From Agrobacterium cavarae (GTDB lineage Bacteria; Pseudomonadota; Alphaproteobacteria; Rhizobiales; Rhizobiaceae): DNA of 64,000 nucleotides. Of the stretch, positions 1-9,654 are shown one piece after another (positions within the stretch are counted from its first letter, which is position 1; the number at the start of each line of letters is the position of its first letter). The notes under the pieces are model-generated. The model searched no databases and was not told where the DNA came from. It saw only the letters and a list, made by a program, of their open reading frames with translations. Location of the stretch: the NCBI RefSeq assembly GCF_004310285.1, contig NZ_SISF01000032.1, positions 248,001-312,000 of the forward strand. The letters run 5' to 3'. Both the position numbers and the translations under genes were made by a program.

Positions 1-1
1 A

Positions 2-901
2 AGCGCTATCTTCGATCCGGCGGCGGTTGCCAACCAGCTTCGCGTGGTTATCTGGGACATTCGCATGCCGATTGCCTTGATGGCGGTCACCGTCGGCGCC
101 TCTCTTTCTGTCGCGGGCGCGCAGATGCAGACCATCCTCTCGAACCCTCTGGCCAGCCCCTTCACGCTTGGCATCTCGGCAGCGGCAAGCTTTGGCGCTG
201 CTTTGGCGCTTGTCGGCGGCATTGCGATCTTCCCAGGCGCGGTGGAGTATATGGTACCGATCAACGCCTTCCTGATGGCGATGCTGGCCGCGCTCTTCAT
301 TCACTTTGCATCAACCATGCGCGGCGTCAGCGTCGAAACCATCGTGCTTCTCGGCATCGCGCTGGTCTTCACCTTCAATGCGGCCCTTTCGCTTCTGGAA
401 TATCTAGCCTCCGAACAGGCATTAGCAGCGGTCGTCTTCTGGACCATGGGCAGCCTCACCAAGGCGACATGGGCGAAGGTCTATGTCACCGCCGCCATTC
501 TCGTGCTGACCGTGCCGCTCTTCATGAAGAACGCCTGGGCTTTGACGGCGCTCCGCCTTGGCGATGACAAGGCTGCTAGCATGGGCGTCAACGTCCGTCG
601 CCTGCGCCTCCAGACCATGCTGACCGTCAGCCTGCTGGCCGCCATTCCGGTGTCCTTCGTCGGCACGATCGGCTTCGTTGGTCTCGTCGGCCCGCATATT
701 GCCCGCATGGTGGTGGGAGAGGATCAGCGCTTCTTCCTGCCCGGCTCGGTCATCTGCGGCGCGCTTCTTCTCTCTGTCACCTCCGTCGTCAGCAAGATGC
801 TGATCCCCGGCGCCGTTCTGCCAATCGGGGTGATCACGGCTCTCGTTGGTGTGCCCTTCTTCTTCATCCTGATCTTTTCCAACAGGAGACGCGCATGGTA
901 G
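2..901 (+). CDS. Iron-siderophore ABC transporter permease (FecCD family), 5' truncated
   Basis: Inner-membrane permease that would move a ferric siderophore or similar chelate from periplasm to cytoplasm. The frame is open to the first base of the window, so the N-terminus lies outside; the first in-frame GTG at 44 is probably internal. About 299 residues are visible against roughly 330-350 for the family. FecCD hallmarks are present: the GASLSVAGAQMQ segment followed by NPLASP, the GFVGLVGPHIAR motif that contacts the ATPase, and a C-terminal LPIGVITALVG segment. Several hydrophobic helices fit the family fold. The stop overlaps the next gene by 7 bases, so the two are co-transcribed. The ligand cannot be read from this piece because the binding protein is outside the window. 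Confidence 0.9.
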   Translation, partial: SAIFDPAAVANQLRVVIWDIRMPIALMAVTVGASLSVAGAQMQTILSNPLASPFTLGISAAASFGAALALVGGIAIFPGAVEYMVPINAFLMAMLAALFIHFASTMRGVSVETIVLLGIALVFTFNAALSLLEYLASEQALAAVVFWTMGSLTKATWAKVYVTAAILVLTVPLFMKNAWALTALRLGDDKAASMGVNVRRLRLQTMLTVSLLAAIPVSFVGTIGFVGLVGPHIARMVVGEDQRFFLPGSVICGALLLSVTSVVSKMLIPGAVLPIGVITALVGVPFFFILIFSNRRRAW

Positions 902-1647
902 CCTTGGCTCTACAGGATGTCGGCGCGAAATACGGACGCACGACCGTTCTTTCCAATGTCACTATGGATATGCTCCGCGCAGGGAGCGTCACGGCTGTCA
1001 TCGGCCCGAACGCAGCCGGAAAATCCACGCTCTTCAAGCGCATTGCCAGCCTGATTTCCGGCCCCGGCGTGGTGACGCTATCGCAAACGGAGCAAGGGCC
1101 GAAGACCATCTGCTATATGCCCCAGGACACTGGTGCCAATGCGGTGCTCACGGTTTACGAATCCATCCTGCTTTCTGCCAAGCAGGGAAGCGGCTGGAAA
1201 GTTCGAGACGACGAGCTTGCGGAGATCGACGCGATCCTGAAGGCGCTCAACATCGACAACCTGTCCTTCCGCGGGCTGGGCGAACTGTCCGGCGGCCAGC
1301 GTCAGCTCGTGTCGCTTGCCCAGGCACTGGTCCGCAAGCCGGAAGTGCTGTTGATGGATGAACCGACCTCAGCGCTCGATCTTCATCGGCAAGTGGAAGT
1401 GCTGGACTTCATCTCAGGCCTCGCCCGTCGCGAGGGCATGATCGTGTTGATTGCGCTTCACGATCTGAACCATGCGCTACGCTACTGCGAAAATACCCTC
1501 GTGATTGCCGGGGGCCAGATGGTGGTGAGCGGCGCGACCGAAGATGTCATCACGCCTGCCATGCTGCGCGATATTTATCGGGTGGATGCGCGCATTGAAA
1601 CATGCTCGAGGGGACAGCCCTTCGTTCTGGTGGACGGCACGGCCTAA
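895..1647 (+). CDS. Iron-siderophore ABC transporter ATP-binding protein (FecE-like)
   Basis: Cytoplasmic ATPase that powers the preceding FecCD permease. The 250 residues contain Walker A GPNAAGKST (37-45), a Q-loop region near PQD (76-78), the signature LSGGQRQ (131-137), Walker B VLLMDEP (151-157) and the switch histidine H189 in ALHDLNH. Length is normal for the FecE/FhuC class. The ATG lies inside the end of the permease gene with AGGAG just upstream, which supports translational coupling. No iron gene follows; the next gene is an unrelated PLP enzyme after about 250 bases, so this is the last gene of the import operon. Confidence 0.92.
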   Translation: MVALALQDVGAKYGRTTVLSNVTMDMLRAGSVTAVIGPNAAGKSTLFKRIASLISGPGVVTLSQTEQGPKTICYMPQDTGANAVLTVYESILLSAKQGSGWKVRDDELAEIDAILKALNIDNLSFRGLGELSGGQRQLVSLAQALVRKPEVLLMDEPTSALDLHRQVEVLDFISGLARREGMIVLIALHDLNHALRYCENTLVIAGGQMVVSGATEDVITPAMLRDIYRVDARIETCSRGQPFVLVDGTA

Positions 1648-1776
1648 CGCTATCGCCATCTGAGACGGCTCTGGAAGGCTAATCCGATCACGCGGCGCTA
1701 AAATTATGGGGTTGCGGTGCGCGCTGCTGGCCTCCACCCACTTTGCAAAACCATCGTTCTAAGATAGGACGATTCC

Positions 1777-1796
1777 ATGGAACATTCTTCTTCCAT
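1777..1796. promoter_or_regulatory. Inverted repeat upstream of the cds1-like gene
   Basis: ATGGAA and TTCCAT form a perfect 6-bp inverted repeat around an 8-base spacer, about 105 bases before the cds1-like start. It could be a binding site for the LysR-type regulator encoded two genes downstream, but the arm length is short enough to occur by chance. The rest of the 1648-1902 gap is AT-richer and shows no gene. Confidence 0.25.
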
Positions 1797-1902
1797 ATCT
1801 ATTCATGAGAGCATATTTTTATGGAAACTGTCGCTTCGATAAAATATTTGAACGAGGCATCGCGCACAGCAAGCCGGTCGGGCCAGATGGAGCTCAACTG
1901 CC

Positions 1903-3036
1903 ATGCATGAGTGTCTTTCAACACCTCCAATCACCCCGCTGCCGGCATGCGAAGACCGTGAATGGGCGCGTCGCGCCATCGGCATTCTCCAGGGTGACGG
2001 TCGCCGCTCGGCAGATACTCATCTTGTCAAACCTGTTTTCAACGGCATGCGCGGCATATCGATTTATCTGAAAGACGAGTCGACGCACCCGACCGGCAGC
2101 CTCAAGCATCGCCTTGCCCGCTCATTGTTCCTCTATGGCATCTGCAACGGAAAGATCCGCCAGGGAACGACGCTGGTAGAAGCCTCGTCCGGCTCCACCG
2201 CGGTCAGCGAGGCCTATTTCGCGCATCTGCTCGACCTGCCCTTTATCGCCGTCATGCCACACTCCACCAGCCGCCAGAAGGTGGAGGCCATCGAGCGCTT
2301 CGGCGGTCGCTGCCATTTCGTCGATAGTCCTGCCGAAGTCTATACCGTTGCGGAGAAGCTGGCTGCGGAAGCGCAGGGCCATTATCTCGACCAGTTTACC
2401 TATGCCGAACGTGCAACGGATTGGCGTGGCAACAACAACATCGCCGAATCCATCTTCGACCAGATGCAGAGCGAAGAGCATCCGGAGCCTTCATGGGTAG
2501 TGATGAATGCCGGCACCGGAGGCACCTCTGCCACGATCGGACGCTACATCCGCTATCGCAATCTTCCCACCCGACTGTGCGTGGTGGACGTGGAGCACTC
2601 GGCCTTTTACCAATCCTATATGTCGGGAGACCGCAACGTCACCTGCTCGACACCGTCACGCATCGAGGGCGTGGGCCGCCCGCGCGTCGAGCCCTCCTTC
2701 ATTCCCGGCGTCATCGATCACATGATCAAAATCCCGGACGCAGCATCGATCGCCGCCATGCATGTCCTGTCAGAGCGCCTCTTCCGGCGCGTCGGCGGCT
2801 CCACCGGCACCAATTTCTTCGGTGTGTGCTGGATTGCGGCAGCGATGATGAAGGAAGGACGGGAGGGTTCGCTCGTATCGCTGATATGCGACAGTGGTGA
2901 CCGATACGCCGCAACGTACTACAATCAGGAGTGGCTCGCTCATAACAGGATCGATATAAATCCCTACAGAGCCATGATAGAAGCCTTTATCGATAGTGGC
3001 GACTTCAGGAGTTTCGATGCCACTGGACTACCTTGA
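1903..3036 (+). CDS. PLP-dependent cysteine synthase-fold enzyme, Cds1-like (probable cysteine desulfhydrase)
   Basis: A fold-type II PLP enzyme of 377 residues. The PLP lysine is K68 in GSLKHR, the substrate loop is SSGST (95-99), and the phosphate-binding glycine loop is GTGGTS (204-209). The [11 protein letters not shown] context resembles the mycobacterial Cds1 group, described as degrading L-cysteine to sulfide, pyruvate and ammonia, rather than CysK, which usually has K-D/N-R at this point. Whether this protein makes or breaks cysteine cannot be decided from sequence. The start has GGAG about ten bases upstream. A LysR regulator overlaps its end, so the regulator probably responds to a related sulfur compound. 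Confidence 0.8.
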   Translation: MHECLSTPPITPLPACEDREWARRAIGILQGDGRRSADTHLVKPVFNGMRGISIYLKDESTHPTGSLKHRLARSLFLYGICNGKIRQGTTLVEASSGSTAVSEAYFAHLLDLPFIAVMPHSTSRQKVEAIERFGGRCHFVDSPAEVYTVAEKLAAEAQGHYLDQFTYAERATDWRGNNNIAESIFDQMQSEEHPEPSWVVMNAGTGGTSATIGRYIRYRNLPTRLCVVDVEHSAFYQSYMSGDRNVTCSTPSRIEGVGRPRVEPSFIPGVIDHMIKIPDAASIAAMHVLSERLFRRVGGSTGTNFFGVCWIAAAMMKEGREGSLVSLICDSGDRYAATYYNQEWLAHNRIDINPYRAMIEAFIDSGDFRSFDATGLP

Positions 3037-3955
3037 TGCGCGCCAGCTCGAAGCGTTTGTTGCGGTCATGTCGATTGGCAGCATGACGGGGGCTGCCCAG
3101 GCGCTTCGCAAGTCCCAGCCGGTGGTCACAAGACTGATCCAGGACCTCGAGAGCGAACTTGGTTTCCCCGTGCTGCATCGGAATGGGCCACGCATTGCGC
3201 CTACAGAAGAAGGCAGTGCGTTGTTTGTTCAAGCGGAGCTGTTTTTGAGCGGGCTGAAGACGATCAGCGAGACCGCTTACGACATTGCCAATGATCAGGC
3301 CGGCACCGTGCGGCTGGCTGCCGTTCCTGCACTGGCGGCCGGTATCGCACCACTTGCTCTTGCCGATCTTCCAGACCGCGGGTTCCCGCTGGACATCCAT
3401 CTGTCGAGCACGACGTCGGAAAATGTCGTCCAAGCCATTGTCGCGCGCACCGCAGAGGTCGGCATCGCGAGCCTGCCTTTTGACAATCCGGGTGTCGACA
3501 TCCACTGGATCGGCGAGGTTTCCTATGTTGCCGTTATCGCCAGCGACGATCCTCTGGCAAAGCGGCACGTGATCACAGCCTCGGACTTTAGGGAACGCCG
3601 CCTGTTGACCTCTGCCAACCCTTACCGATTGCGCAGACGGATCGATCAGGCGTTGAACCATCACGACGTCGAACCGGTTGGCATTATCGACAGCAATACG
3701 AGTTACGTCTCGCTGGCGCTCGCCAGAAGCGGCCTCGGTATCGGTATCGTCGAGTCCGTAACACTGACGGGCCTGCCGATCGAAGGACTGACTGTCCGGC
3801 CGCTCGATTTCCATGTTCCATTTTACTGGGGCGTCATCACCGCCACGGGCGTGCCGCTCTCGACGCCGGCGCAAAGTCTGATTGTCGCAATCGAACGTCG
3901 GTCTGAGGCATTACCGACCTTCCGCAAGCATGACGTCATGCCGAGCCTTGATTGA
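3017..3955 (+). CDS. LysR-family transcriptional regulator
   Basis: A 312-residue LysR protein. It has an N-terminal winged helix-turn-helix (about residues 6-65, with the typical [24 protein letters not shown] segment split over helix 2-3) and an effector-binding domain from about residue 90. The ATG at 3017 is preferred over a GTG at 2996 because AGGAG lies five bases before it. The gene begins inside the last 20 bases of the cds1-like gene, so the two are translated together, which suggests autoregulation with that enzyme. Effector and target sites are unknown. Confidence 0.88.
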   Translation: MPLDYLDARQLEAFVAVMSIGSMTGAAQALRKSQPVVTRLIQDLESELGFPVLHRNGPRIAPTEEGSALFVQAELFLSGLKTISETAYDIANDQAGTVRLAAVPALAAGIAPLALADLPDRGFPLDIHLSSTTSENVVQAIVARTAEVGIASLPFDNPGVDIHWIGEVSYVAVIASDDPLAKRHVITASDFRERRLLTSANPYRLRRRIDQALNHHDVEPVGIIDSNTSYVSLALARSGLGIGIVESVTLTGLPIEGLTVRPLDFHVPFYWGVITATGVPLSTPAQSLIVAIERRSEALPTFRKHDVMPSLD

Positions 3956-3979
3956 GGCGGGAGCGGTTTAGTCGCCAGC

Positions 3980-5161
3980 CTATCCCATCGTCTCGGCATT
4001 TTTACGAAGCGCCACATACTCCCAGATCGCAACGAGCAGCAGAATCGCTGCACTGGCAATCTGCAGACCATAAAGCGGCACGTCTGGGACGAAGAGGAGT
4101 GCCACCAGCACCCCGACACCGACGAAGTGCGACACTGGCCTTACATGGGATGACGCAACCTTAACGCCGATATTGCCGAGCAAAAACAGGATCGGCCCGC
4201 CCATGATCGCAAGCGACTCTCTGAGCGTAGCCGGATCATGGCTATTTGAAAGACTGAAGTCCTCTCCGACAGCCGTCAGGATGATCCCCGCGACGATGGG
4301 CAGATGGCCGTAGTTGAAAAGGTTCTGCACGATTTTTTCCGGCTCGGCCGTCTCCTCGGCTTTTTCCGAGGCTTGCTCCTGCCCATGGTGAAAATATATC
4401 CACCACATGATAACGGTGCTGAGGAAGGCCGCACAGAACACCACGAAAGTCAGGCCGGAATTCATATATTCCGTCGCCGTCTTGCCTGTCGTGAGGATCG
4501 TTTCACCAAGGCAGATGATGACGAACAGCGCGCATCGCTCCGCAAGGTGCTCGCCCGAAAGAAGAATCTGCTCATCGTCATGGGCGCCTATGCCAGGAAC
4601 ATAGTACCGCACGAGCGGCCCGATATATTCGATGGCGATCGCGACCGTCCACAGGGTCAAGCGATAGGTCAAGCTATCGGTCAGCCCGCCGGCAATCCAG
4701 AAAAAGCTGGAAACCACCAGCCAGACGGTGATCCTGCCGAAAGTCTTGGAGTTGCCGTGGTCGACACCGTGGAAAACATAGAGACCGAAGAGCGAGCGGG
4801 AGAGCTGCATCACTGTATAGATCGAGGCAAAGATGATCCCCTGGCTCTCGAACGCCTTGGGCAAAGCGATGGCGAGCAACACCCCGGCAAACATGAGGCC
4901 GAACAGGAACATCCTGACAGGCCCTTTATCGGTGTTCAGCAGATTGGTGAGCCATGTGATGTGCACCCACAGCCACCACAGCGCAAGAATGAGGATGGCG
5001 GCCTCGTAAAGTGCTGTCGCGCCAAAATCTTCCGTCAAAGTGTAGGAAAGCTGGATAAGCGCGAAAACGAAAACGAGATCGAAGAATAGTTCTGGAAACG
5101 TGGCCTTTTGCGACTCGTCATCGTCAGGCCTGATCCACCCGCTTCCCCTGCTATCCGTCAT
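3980..5161 (-). CDS. Low temperature requirement protein A (LtrA) family membrane protein
   Basis: A polytopic inner-membrane protein of about 393 residues with roughly eleven or twelve hydrophobic segments. The N-terminal motif TFPELFFDLVFVFAL and the later GEHLAERCALFVIICLGE segment are diagnostic of the LtrA family, named after a Listeria gene needed for growth in the cold. The biochemical function of the family is not established. The ATG at 5161 is chosen because TTGGGGA lies just upstream; an in-frame extension to 5227 lacks a clear ribosome site and family resemblance. It is convergent with the LysR gene and appears to be a single-gene unit. Confidence 0.85.
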   Translation of the reverse strand: MTDSRGSGWIRPDDDESQKATFPELFFDLVFVFALIQLSYTLTEDFGATALYEAAILILALWWLWVHITWLTNLLNTDKGPVRMFLFGLMFAGVLLAIALPKAFESQGIIFASIYTVMQLSRSLFGLYVFHGVDHGNSKTFGRITVWLVVSSFFWIAGGLTDSLTYRLTLWTVAIAIEYIGPLVRYYVPGIGAHDDEQILLSGEHLAERCALFVIICLGETILTTGKTATEYMNSGLTFVVFCAAFLSTVIMWWIYFHHGQEQASEKAEETAEPEKIVQNLFNYGHLPIVAGIILTAVGEDFSLSNSHDPATLRESLAIMGGPILFLLGNIGVKVASSHVRPVSHFVGVGVLVALLFVPDVPLYGLQIASAAILLLVAIWEYVALRKNAETMG

Positions 5162-5315
5162 ATATTTCCCCAAGTGGATGCAAGGCCATTCCCTCGCATG
5201 AAGCGTGTCGCGATCTTTCAGATCCACTCATACGCTTCAGGTCCTTGTTTTATCGCATGCCAATATCACAAAACCGCTGCACACTTGTGTGTAACATGGT
5301 TTGGCAGCGAGTACC

Positions 5316-5699
5316 CTATCGCGACGCCGTCGAAAGGGAAGTGTTCATCAGGGCTGCTTCCCTCATCAAAGCGTCTTTGCGCCCCGCCAACTCCACCTCA
5401 TTGGAGTTGTCGGGATAAAAGCGTGGCCCGATGAGACGCACGCGCTTTCCGGACACGTCGACGATGTAGGTAGCAGCGCTCTCAGCTCGAGGAGCGACCT
5501 CCGCTTTTGGAGCAACGTCCGTTTTAGCAGCCACGGCAGTTTTCGCTCGCTTTGCCAGTTTTGGCTTCTTCACAACAGCACTGTTCGATGAGACTTTCTT
5601 GGTCGGCGCGATGCTGCTGACTTCGTAGGTTTGCGCCAGAACGGCAGTCGTCGTTGACAATAGGAAGAGCGCTGCGGCGCCTGCTGCGAACCGTTTCAT
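5316..5699 (-). CDS. Small secreted hypothetical protein, Ala/Lys-rich
   Basis: A 127-residue protein that I cannot assign to a family. It begins with a clear signal peptide (MKRFAAG, a hydrophobic core, then VLAQ as a likely cleavage site near residue 22). A low-complexity stretch rich in Ala, Lys, Pro and Val follows (about 35-75), then a short conserved-looking end with GKRVRLIGPRFYPDNSNEVELAGR. The lysine-rich middle would be strongly basic in the periplasm. GGAGA before the ATG supports the start. The neighbours are LtrA and a sensor kinase on the other strand, which gives no functional hint. Confidence 0.65.
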   Translation of the reverse strand: MKRFAAGAAALFLLSTTTAVLAQTYEVSSIAPTKKVSSNSAVVKKPKLAKRAKTAVAAKTDVAPKAEVAPRAESAATYIVDVSGKRVRLIGPRFYPDNSNEVELAGRKDALMREAALMNTSLSTASR

Positions 5700-5917
5700 C
5701 GGGGTCTCCAGAACTGTATAGCTTTGCAGCAACAACAGCGGACCTGGAATTTTGGTTCCACTACTCTAAGGTCACTCAAAGTCTTTTGTGCGAAACCGTA
5801 CTATCCCGCTGGTAAGACTGCATGAACTTGCATAAACAACAGGATAGGCATAGGTCGTTTTCAACTGCGCATTGCGACATGCCGGGCAACTGTGCCGATT
5901 GAGATGTGGGGACGTCA

Positions 5918-7411
5918 TTGGTCAAACTCTCTCCTTTTGTCAGGCGAACCCTGGTCATGCTGGGGCTCGGAATAGCCCTGTTGATCGGAATGGTCGGGGC
6001 ATCACTGTGGCTCGTTGAAAAGAACGATAACTATTCCCGTGAGACCGCAGATCTCCGCCGAATCCGCTCGGCAATTTTGGACGTACTCACCACCCTTCAG
6101 GACGCGGAGACCGGTCAGCGCGGTTATCTGTTGACGCGCAGGGAAGATTATCTCGCTCCATATCGGGAAGCCTTGCAGACGCTGGCGGAAAAGCGTGAGC
6201 GGCTTGTGGCCAGCGTTCAGAACAAGCCGATCTATACTGGAAAGCTCCCTGTTCTTCAGACCGCCATCGATGCCAAGATCGCCGAAATCGGTCGCACGAT
6301 TGATCTCGTGAATGCGGGACGGATCGATGAGGCGATCGATATCGTGCGCGCCGATACTGGCCTCATCTATATGCAGGAAATCCGCAACACGCTGGATGAG
6401 TTTCAGGATGTGACGGATGATCGGCTTCGCGTCATTGTCAACGATCAGTTGCAAGCAGCGGACAATCTTCGCTGGGTTACGATCGGCGGCGCTATCGCTA
6501 TCATCGCGGTTGTGGGTGGCGCTCTTTTTCTGATCGCGAAATATGTCGGCGAACTGATGCGCTCTCGCGAGGAGGTCGATTCGCTCAATCGTGGCCTAGA
6601 AGAACGCGTTAACGAGCGCACTCGTGACTTGATACGCGCCAATCAGGAAATACAGCGCTTCGCCTATATCGTGACGCACGACCTGCGTGCGCCGCTCGTC
6701 AACATTATGGGCTTTCTGTCTGAGTTCGAAGCCTCGCTGAAACCTATCGAAAGCTATGTGCTGGCCGATGGTGCCACGCTCTCGGAAAACGAGATCAGAG
6801 ACGCGCGGTTGGCTGTTAAGGAAGACCTGCCGGAAGCAATCGGTTTCATTCGCTCGTCCACCCGCAAGATGGACCAACTGATCAATGCCATCCTGAAGAT
6901 TTCCCGCGATGGCCGCCGCAAGTTGCAGGCGGAGAAGGTCGATCTGAAAGAGCTTTTGGCGGTAGCGGCCGCAAGCGTTCAGCACCAGGTCTCTGCAGTG
7001 GACGGCGAGATCGACGTCAACGTGCAGCCCTTCACCGTCATCAGCGACCGGATCTCTCTCGATCAGATCCTTGGCAATCTTTTCGACAACGCCGTCAAGT
7101 ATCAGATGAAAGGTCGTCCACTGCGCATTTCAGCGCGCATCATGCCGCAGGGACGTGGTATCGTGCGGCTCGACATTACCGATAATGGACGTGGTATTGC
7201 AGAAGACGACCTGGAGCGGATCTTTGAACTCTTCAGGCGCGCGGGCGATCAAGATCAGCAGGGCGAAGGTATTGGACTCGCACATGTGCGTTCGCTAATA
7301 AGAAATTTAGGCGGGGACATTACCGTCGCCTCGGAACTTGGCAAGGGAAGTACATTCCATCTGACCTTGCCAACTGATCTGCGGAAAATCACACGAGGTA
7401 ACGACATATGA
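5918..7411 (+). CDS. CHASE3-domain sensor histidine kinase
   Basis: A membrane kinase of about 497 residues. A first membrane helix (about 10-30) is followed by a periplasmic CHASE3 domain, recognisable from the DAETGQRGYLLT motif (about residue 62-73), a second helix (about 186-208) and a short coiled region. A HisKA domain carries the phospho-accepting H254 in THDLRAPL. The ATPase domain has N-box NLFDNAVKY, D-box DITDNGRGIAEDD and GEGIGLAHV. The TTG at 5918 has TGGGGA at good distance; a GTG at 5906 is possible. The gene overlaps the next response regulator by four bases (ATGA), so both belong to one pathway. The stimulus is unknown. Confidence 0.88.
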   Translation: MVKLSPFVRRTLVMLGLGIALLIGMVGASLWLVEKNDNYSRETADLRRIRSAILDVLTTLQDAETGQRGYLLTRREDYLAPYREALQTLAEKRERLVASVQNKPIYTGKLPVLQTAIDAKIAEIGRTIDLVNAGRIDEAIDIVRADTGLIYMQEIRNTLDEFQDVTDDRLRVIVNDQLQAADNLRWVTIGGAIAIIAVVGGALFLIAKYVGELMRSREEVDSLNRGLEERVNERTRDLIRANQEIQRFAYIVTHDLRAPLVNIMGFLSEFEASLKPIESYVLADGATLSENEIRDARLAVKEDLPEAIGFIRSSTRKMDQLINAILKISRDGRRKLQAEKVDLKELLAVAAASVQHQVSAVDGEIDVNVQPFTVISDRISLDQILGNLFDNAVKYQMKGRPLRISARIMPQGRGIVRLDITDNGRGIAEDDLERIFELFRRAGDQDQQGEGIGLAHVRSLIRNLGGDITVASELGKGSTFHLTLPTDLRKITRGNDI

Positions 7412-7845
7412 AAATCACCGGCCAGGAAGTCACGATCGTCATGATCGAAGACGATGAAGGGCATGCGCGCCTCATCGAGAAGAACGTGCGACGCGCGGGC
7501 GTCAACAACGAGATCGTGCCCTTCACGCTTGGCAACAAGGCGCTGGACTACATTCTCGGACCGAACCGCGATGGCCTTGTCAGCAAGGACCGCTACATTC
7601 TCGTTCTTCTCGACCTTAATCTTCCCGATATGTCTGGAATCAGGATATTGGAGCAGATCAAGAGCAACGAGCATACCAAGCGTCTGCCTGTGGTCGTATT
7701 GACGACCACGGACGACGAGACTGAAATCCAGAAGTGCTACGATCTCGGTGCAAACGTCTATATTACCAAGCCGGTCGATTACGAAGGCTTTGCAACCGCG
7801 ATCAGAAACCTCGGCCTCTTCTTCTCGGTGATACAGGTTCCATAA
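7408..7845 (+). CDS. Single-domain response regulator (Rcp1-like receiver)
   Basis: A stand-alone receiver domain of 145 residues without an output domain. The acidic pair is E14/D15-D16, the phospho-acceptor is D69 in LLDLNLPDMSG, and the conserved lysine lies in YITKPVD near residue 120. The insertion between the first and second strand (GNKALDYILG) and the long loop before D69 resemble phytochrome-associated Rcp1 regulators. Co-translation with the upstream CHASE3 kinase suggests it is its direct partner. The next gene is a receiver-kinase hybrid that could receive the signal in a relay. Confidence 0.88.
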   Translation: MKITGQEVTIVMIEDDEGHARLIEKNVRRAGVNNEIVPFTLGNKALDYILGPNRDGLVSKDRYILVLLDLNLPDMSGIRILEQIKSNEHTKRLPVVVLTTTDDETEIQKCYDLGANVYITKPVDYEGFATAIRNLGLFFSVIQVP

Positions 7846-7858
7846 AGGCGTAAACGCG

Positions 7859-8887
7859 GTGCATATACTTTATGTCGATGATGATCCCACTGTCGCGCGG
7901 CTCGCTACACGCGTGCTGGGTCGGCACGGCGTTCAGGTCGACCATGCACCGTCCGTCGTCCTTGGGCTTGAGAAATTCAATGCCGGGACATTCGACGCCG
8001 TGGTGCTGGACCATTATTTTGTCACCGGCACCGGCCTGCAATTCCTCAATGCCATCGGCGACCGCAGCCGCGATACGCCCGTTCTTTATGTCACCGGCGC
8101 AAGCGAGGCACAGATCGCCATCGACGCATTGAAGGCGGGTGCTGCCGACTACGTCATTAAGACGGTCGCCGACGATTTCTTCCCACTGCTCTTGACCTCC
8201 ATCGAACAGGTCTGCGCCAATTTCCAGCTTCGCAAGGAGAAGGAAGAGGCGGAGCGTCTTCTCGTGCGTGCCAAGGAACGCGCCGAGCTGATGGCAAAAG
8301 AGATGAACCATCGCATCGCCAACAGCCTTTCGCTGGTCTCGGCAATGATCCGCATGCAGATGATCGCTGCCTCCAGCGAAGAGGCTCGCACCGTTCTATC
8401 GGAAACCCAGAACCGAATTTCAGCCATCGCCGGCGTCCATCGCAGTCTTTATACCGCCGACAATATGGGTGTGGTGGAACTTGACGCCTATCTCTCTTCC
8501 ATCATCAATGAGCTGGCGAAATCCGGGCCGGACAATGAGCGCATTCGCATCAAGACGGACATGGAGACGATCAGCGCGGCACCCGACCAGGCGGTGGCAC
8601 TCGGCGTGATCGTGACCGAACTTACGACGAACTCGTTGAAATACGCCTACCCCACCAGTGATGGCGATATTCGCATCTCGCTCAAGATCCGCGAGGGCAA
8701 GCTGCAACTAACCGTCGAAGATGACGGTGTGGGGATGGGAAGCAAGCCGAAGCCGCAAGGCACCGGGCTTGGCACAAAGCTCATCTCTGCCATGGCCCAG
8801 AGCCTGAAGGCGACGGTCGAGCAGAGCAGCGTTCAGGCACATTCGGGAACACGCATCTGCGTGGAATGGGAAGCGCCGCCTGCCTGA
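7859..8887 (+). CDS. Receiver-HWE/HisKA_2 histidine kinase
   Basis: A soluble 342-residue protein with an N-terminal receiver (acceptor D51) followed by a HisKA_2-type kinase. The phospho-accepting histidine is H151 in EMNHRIANSLSLV, the pattern of HWE-related kinases such as those of the alphaproteobacterial general stress response. A divergent ATPase domain has TELTTNSLKYA and DDGVGM. The usual K-P pair of the receiver is K101-T102 here, which is atypical. The start is a GTG thirteen bases after the response regulator stop. Kinases with an N-terminal receiver can be controlled by another kinase, so this may be the lower step of the preceding pair. Confidence 0.85.
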   Translation: MHILYVDDDPTVARLATRVLGRHGVQVDHAPSVVLGLEKFNAGTFDAVVLDHYFVTGTGLQFLNAIGDRSRDTPVLYVTGASEAQIAIDALKAGAADYVIKTVADDFFPLLLTSIEQVCANFQLRKEKEEAERLLVRAKERAELMAKEMNHRIANSLSLVSAMIRMQMIAASSEEARTVLSETQNRISAIAGVHRSLYTADNMGVVELDAYLSSIINELAKSGPDNERIRIKTDMETISAAPDQAVALGVIVTELTTNSLKYAYPTSDGDIRISLKIREGKLQLTVEDDGVGMGSKPKPQGTGLGTKLISAMAQSLKATVEQSSVQAHSGTRICVEWEAPPA

Positions 8888-8907
8888 TACGGCGACGCTC
8901 TTTTCAC

Positions 8908-9654
8908 TTAGTAAGTACCCGGCAAACCAGCAACGATCTGCGGCGCAGGCGCACCAGCCATCACCTGTGACGGCGGAGCAAGCGAAGTTACAACGATCGG
9001 GGTGCCGTCAGGCACACGATTGTAGAGGTCGACAATATCCTGGTTCATCAGGCGGACGCAGCCGGACGACACGGATTTGCCGATCGTCCACCATTCCGGC
9101 GAACCATGCAGTCGGTAGATCGTATCGCGGCCGTCCTTGAAGATGTAAAGCGCACGTGCTCCCAACGGGTTCATCAGACCCGGAGCCATGCCCCCGTTTG
9201 CGGAGCTGTAAGGCGCAAGTTCCGGCTGGCGCGCGATCATCTCATCGGGCGGCGTCCAGCGCGGCCACTGGCGCTTATACTGGATGACACCCCTGCCCGC
9301 CCACTCGAATCCTGCACGCCCCAGGCCCACACCGTAACGCATCGCCTGGTTGTTTTCATAGGTGAGATAGAGGAAGTGGTTCGCCGTATCGACGACGATG
9401 GTTCCGGGCCTTTCGCCAGTCGGGTTCTCGACCATCTGGCGGTAAAATTGCGGATCGATTTTCTGGTACGGGATCGCCGGCAGCGGGAACTGCTCATCCG
9501 GCTTCGGTCCGTAGACCTCAGCATAATAAGGATCGACTCTGGGGCGTGTTTCCACTGCCTCGCGCGGCGTGGTGGTGCATCCTGCCAGTGCCGTCAGGGC
9601 CAGTCCGCCGGTGCCGAACAGAAAGCTTCGGCGTGTCGTTTCATGCTTATTCAA
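8908..9654 (-). CDS. L,D-transpeptidase (YkuD domain), exported lipoprotein
   Basis: A 248-residue cell-wall enzyme predicted to form 3-3 peptidoglycan cross-links or to attach proteins to peptidoglycan. The N-terminus combines a twin-arginine-like RRSFLFG with a lipobox LAGC (C26), so it is probably exported and possibly lipidated. The YkuD active site is clear: H183 in HGSPEWWTIGKS and catalytic C199 in SSGCVRL. The start is TTG; AGGA seven bases upstream supports it and no nearby ATG is in frame. It lies next to another L,D-transpeptidase-like gene on the same strand, a set typical of Rhizobiales, which rely on L,D cross-links. Confidence 0.88.
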   Translation of the reverse strand: MNKHETTRRSFLFGTGGLALTALAGCTTTPREAVETRPRVDPYYAEVYGPKPDEQFPLPAIPYQKIDPQFYRQMVENPTGERPGTIVVDTANHFLYLTYENNQAMRYGVGLGRAGFEWAGRGVIQYKRQWPRWTPPDEMIARQPELAPYSSANGGMAPGLMNPLGARALYIFKDGRDTIYRLHGSPEWWTIGKSVSSGCVRLMNQDIVDLYNRVPDGTPIVVTSLAPPSQVMAGAPAPQIVAGLPGTY

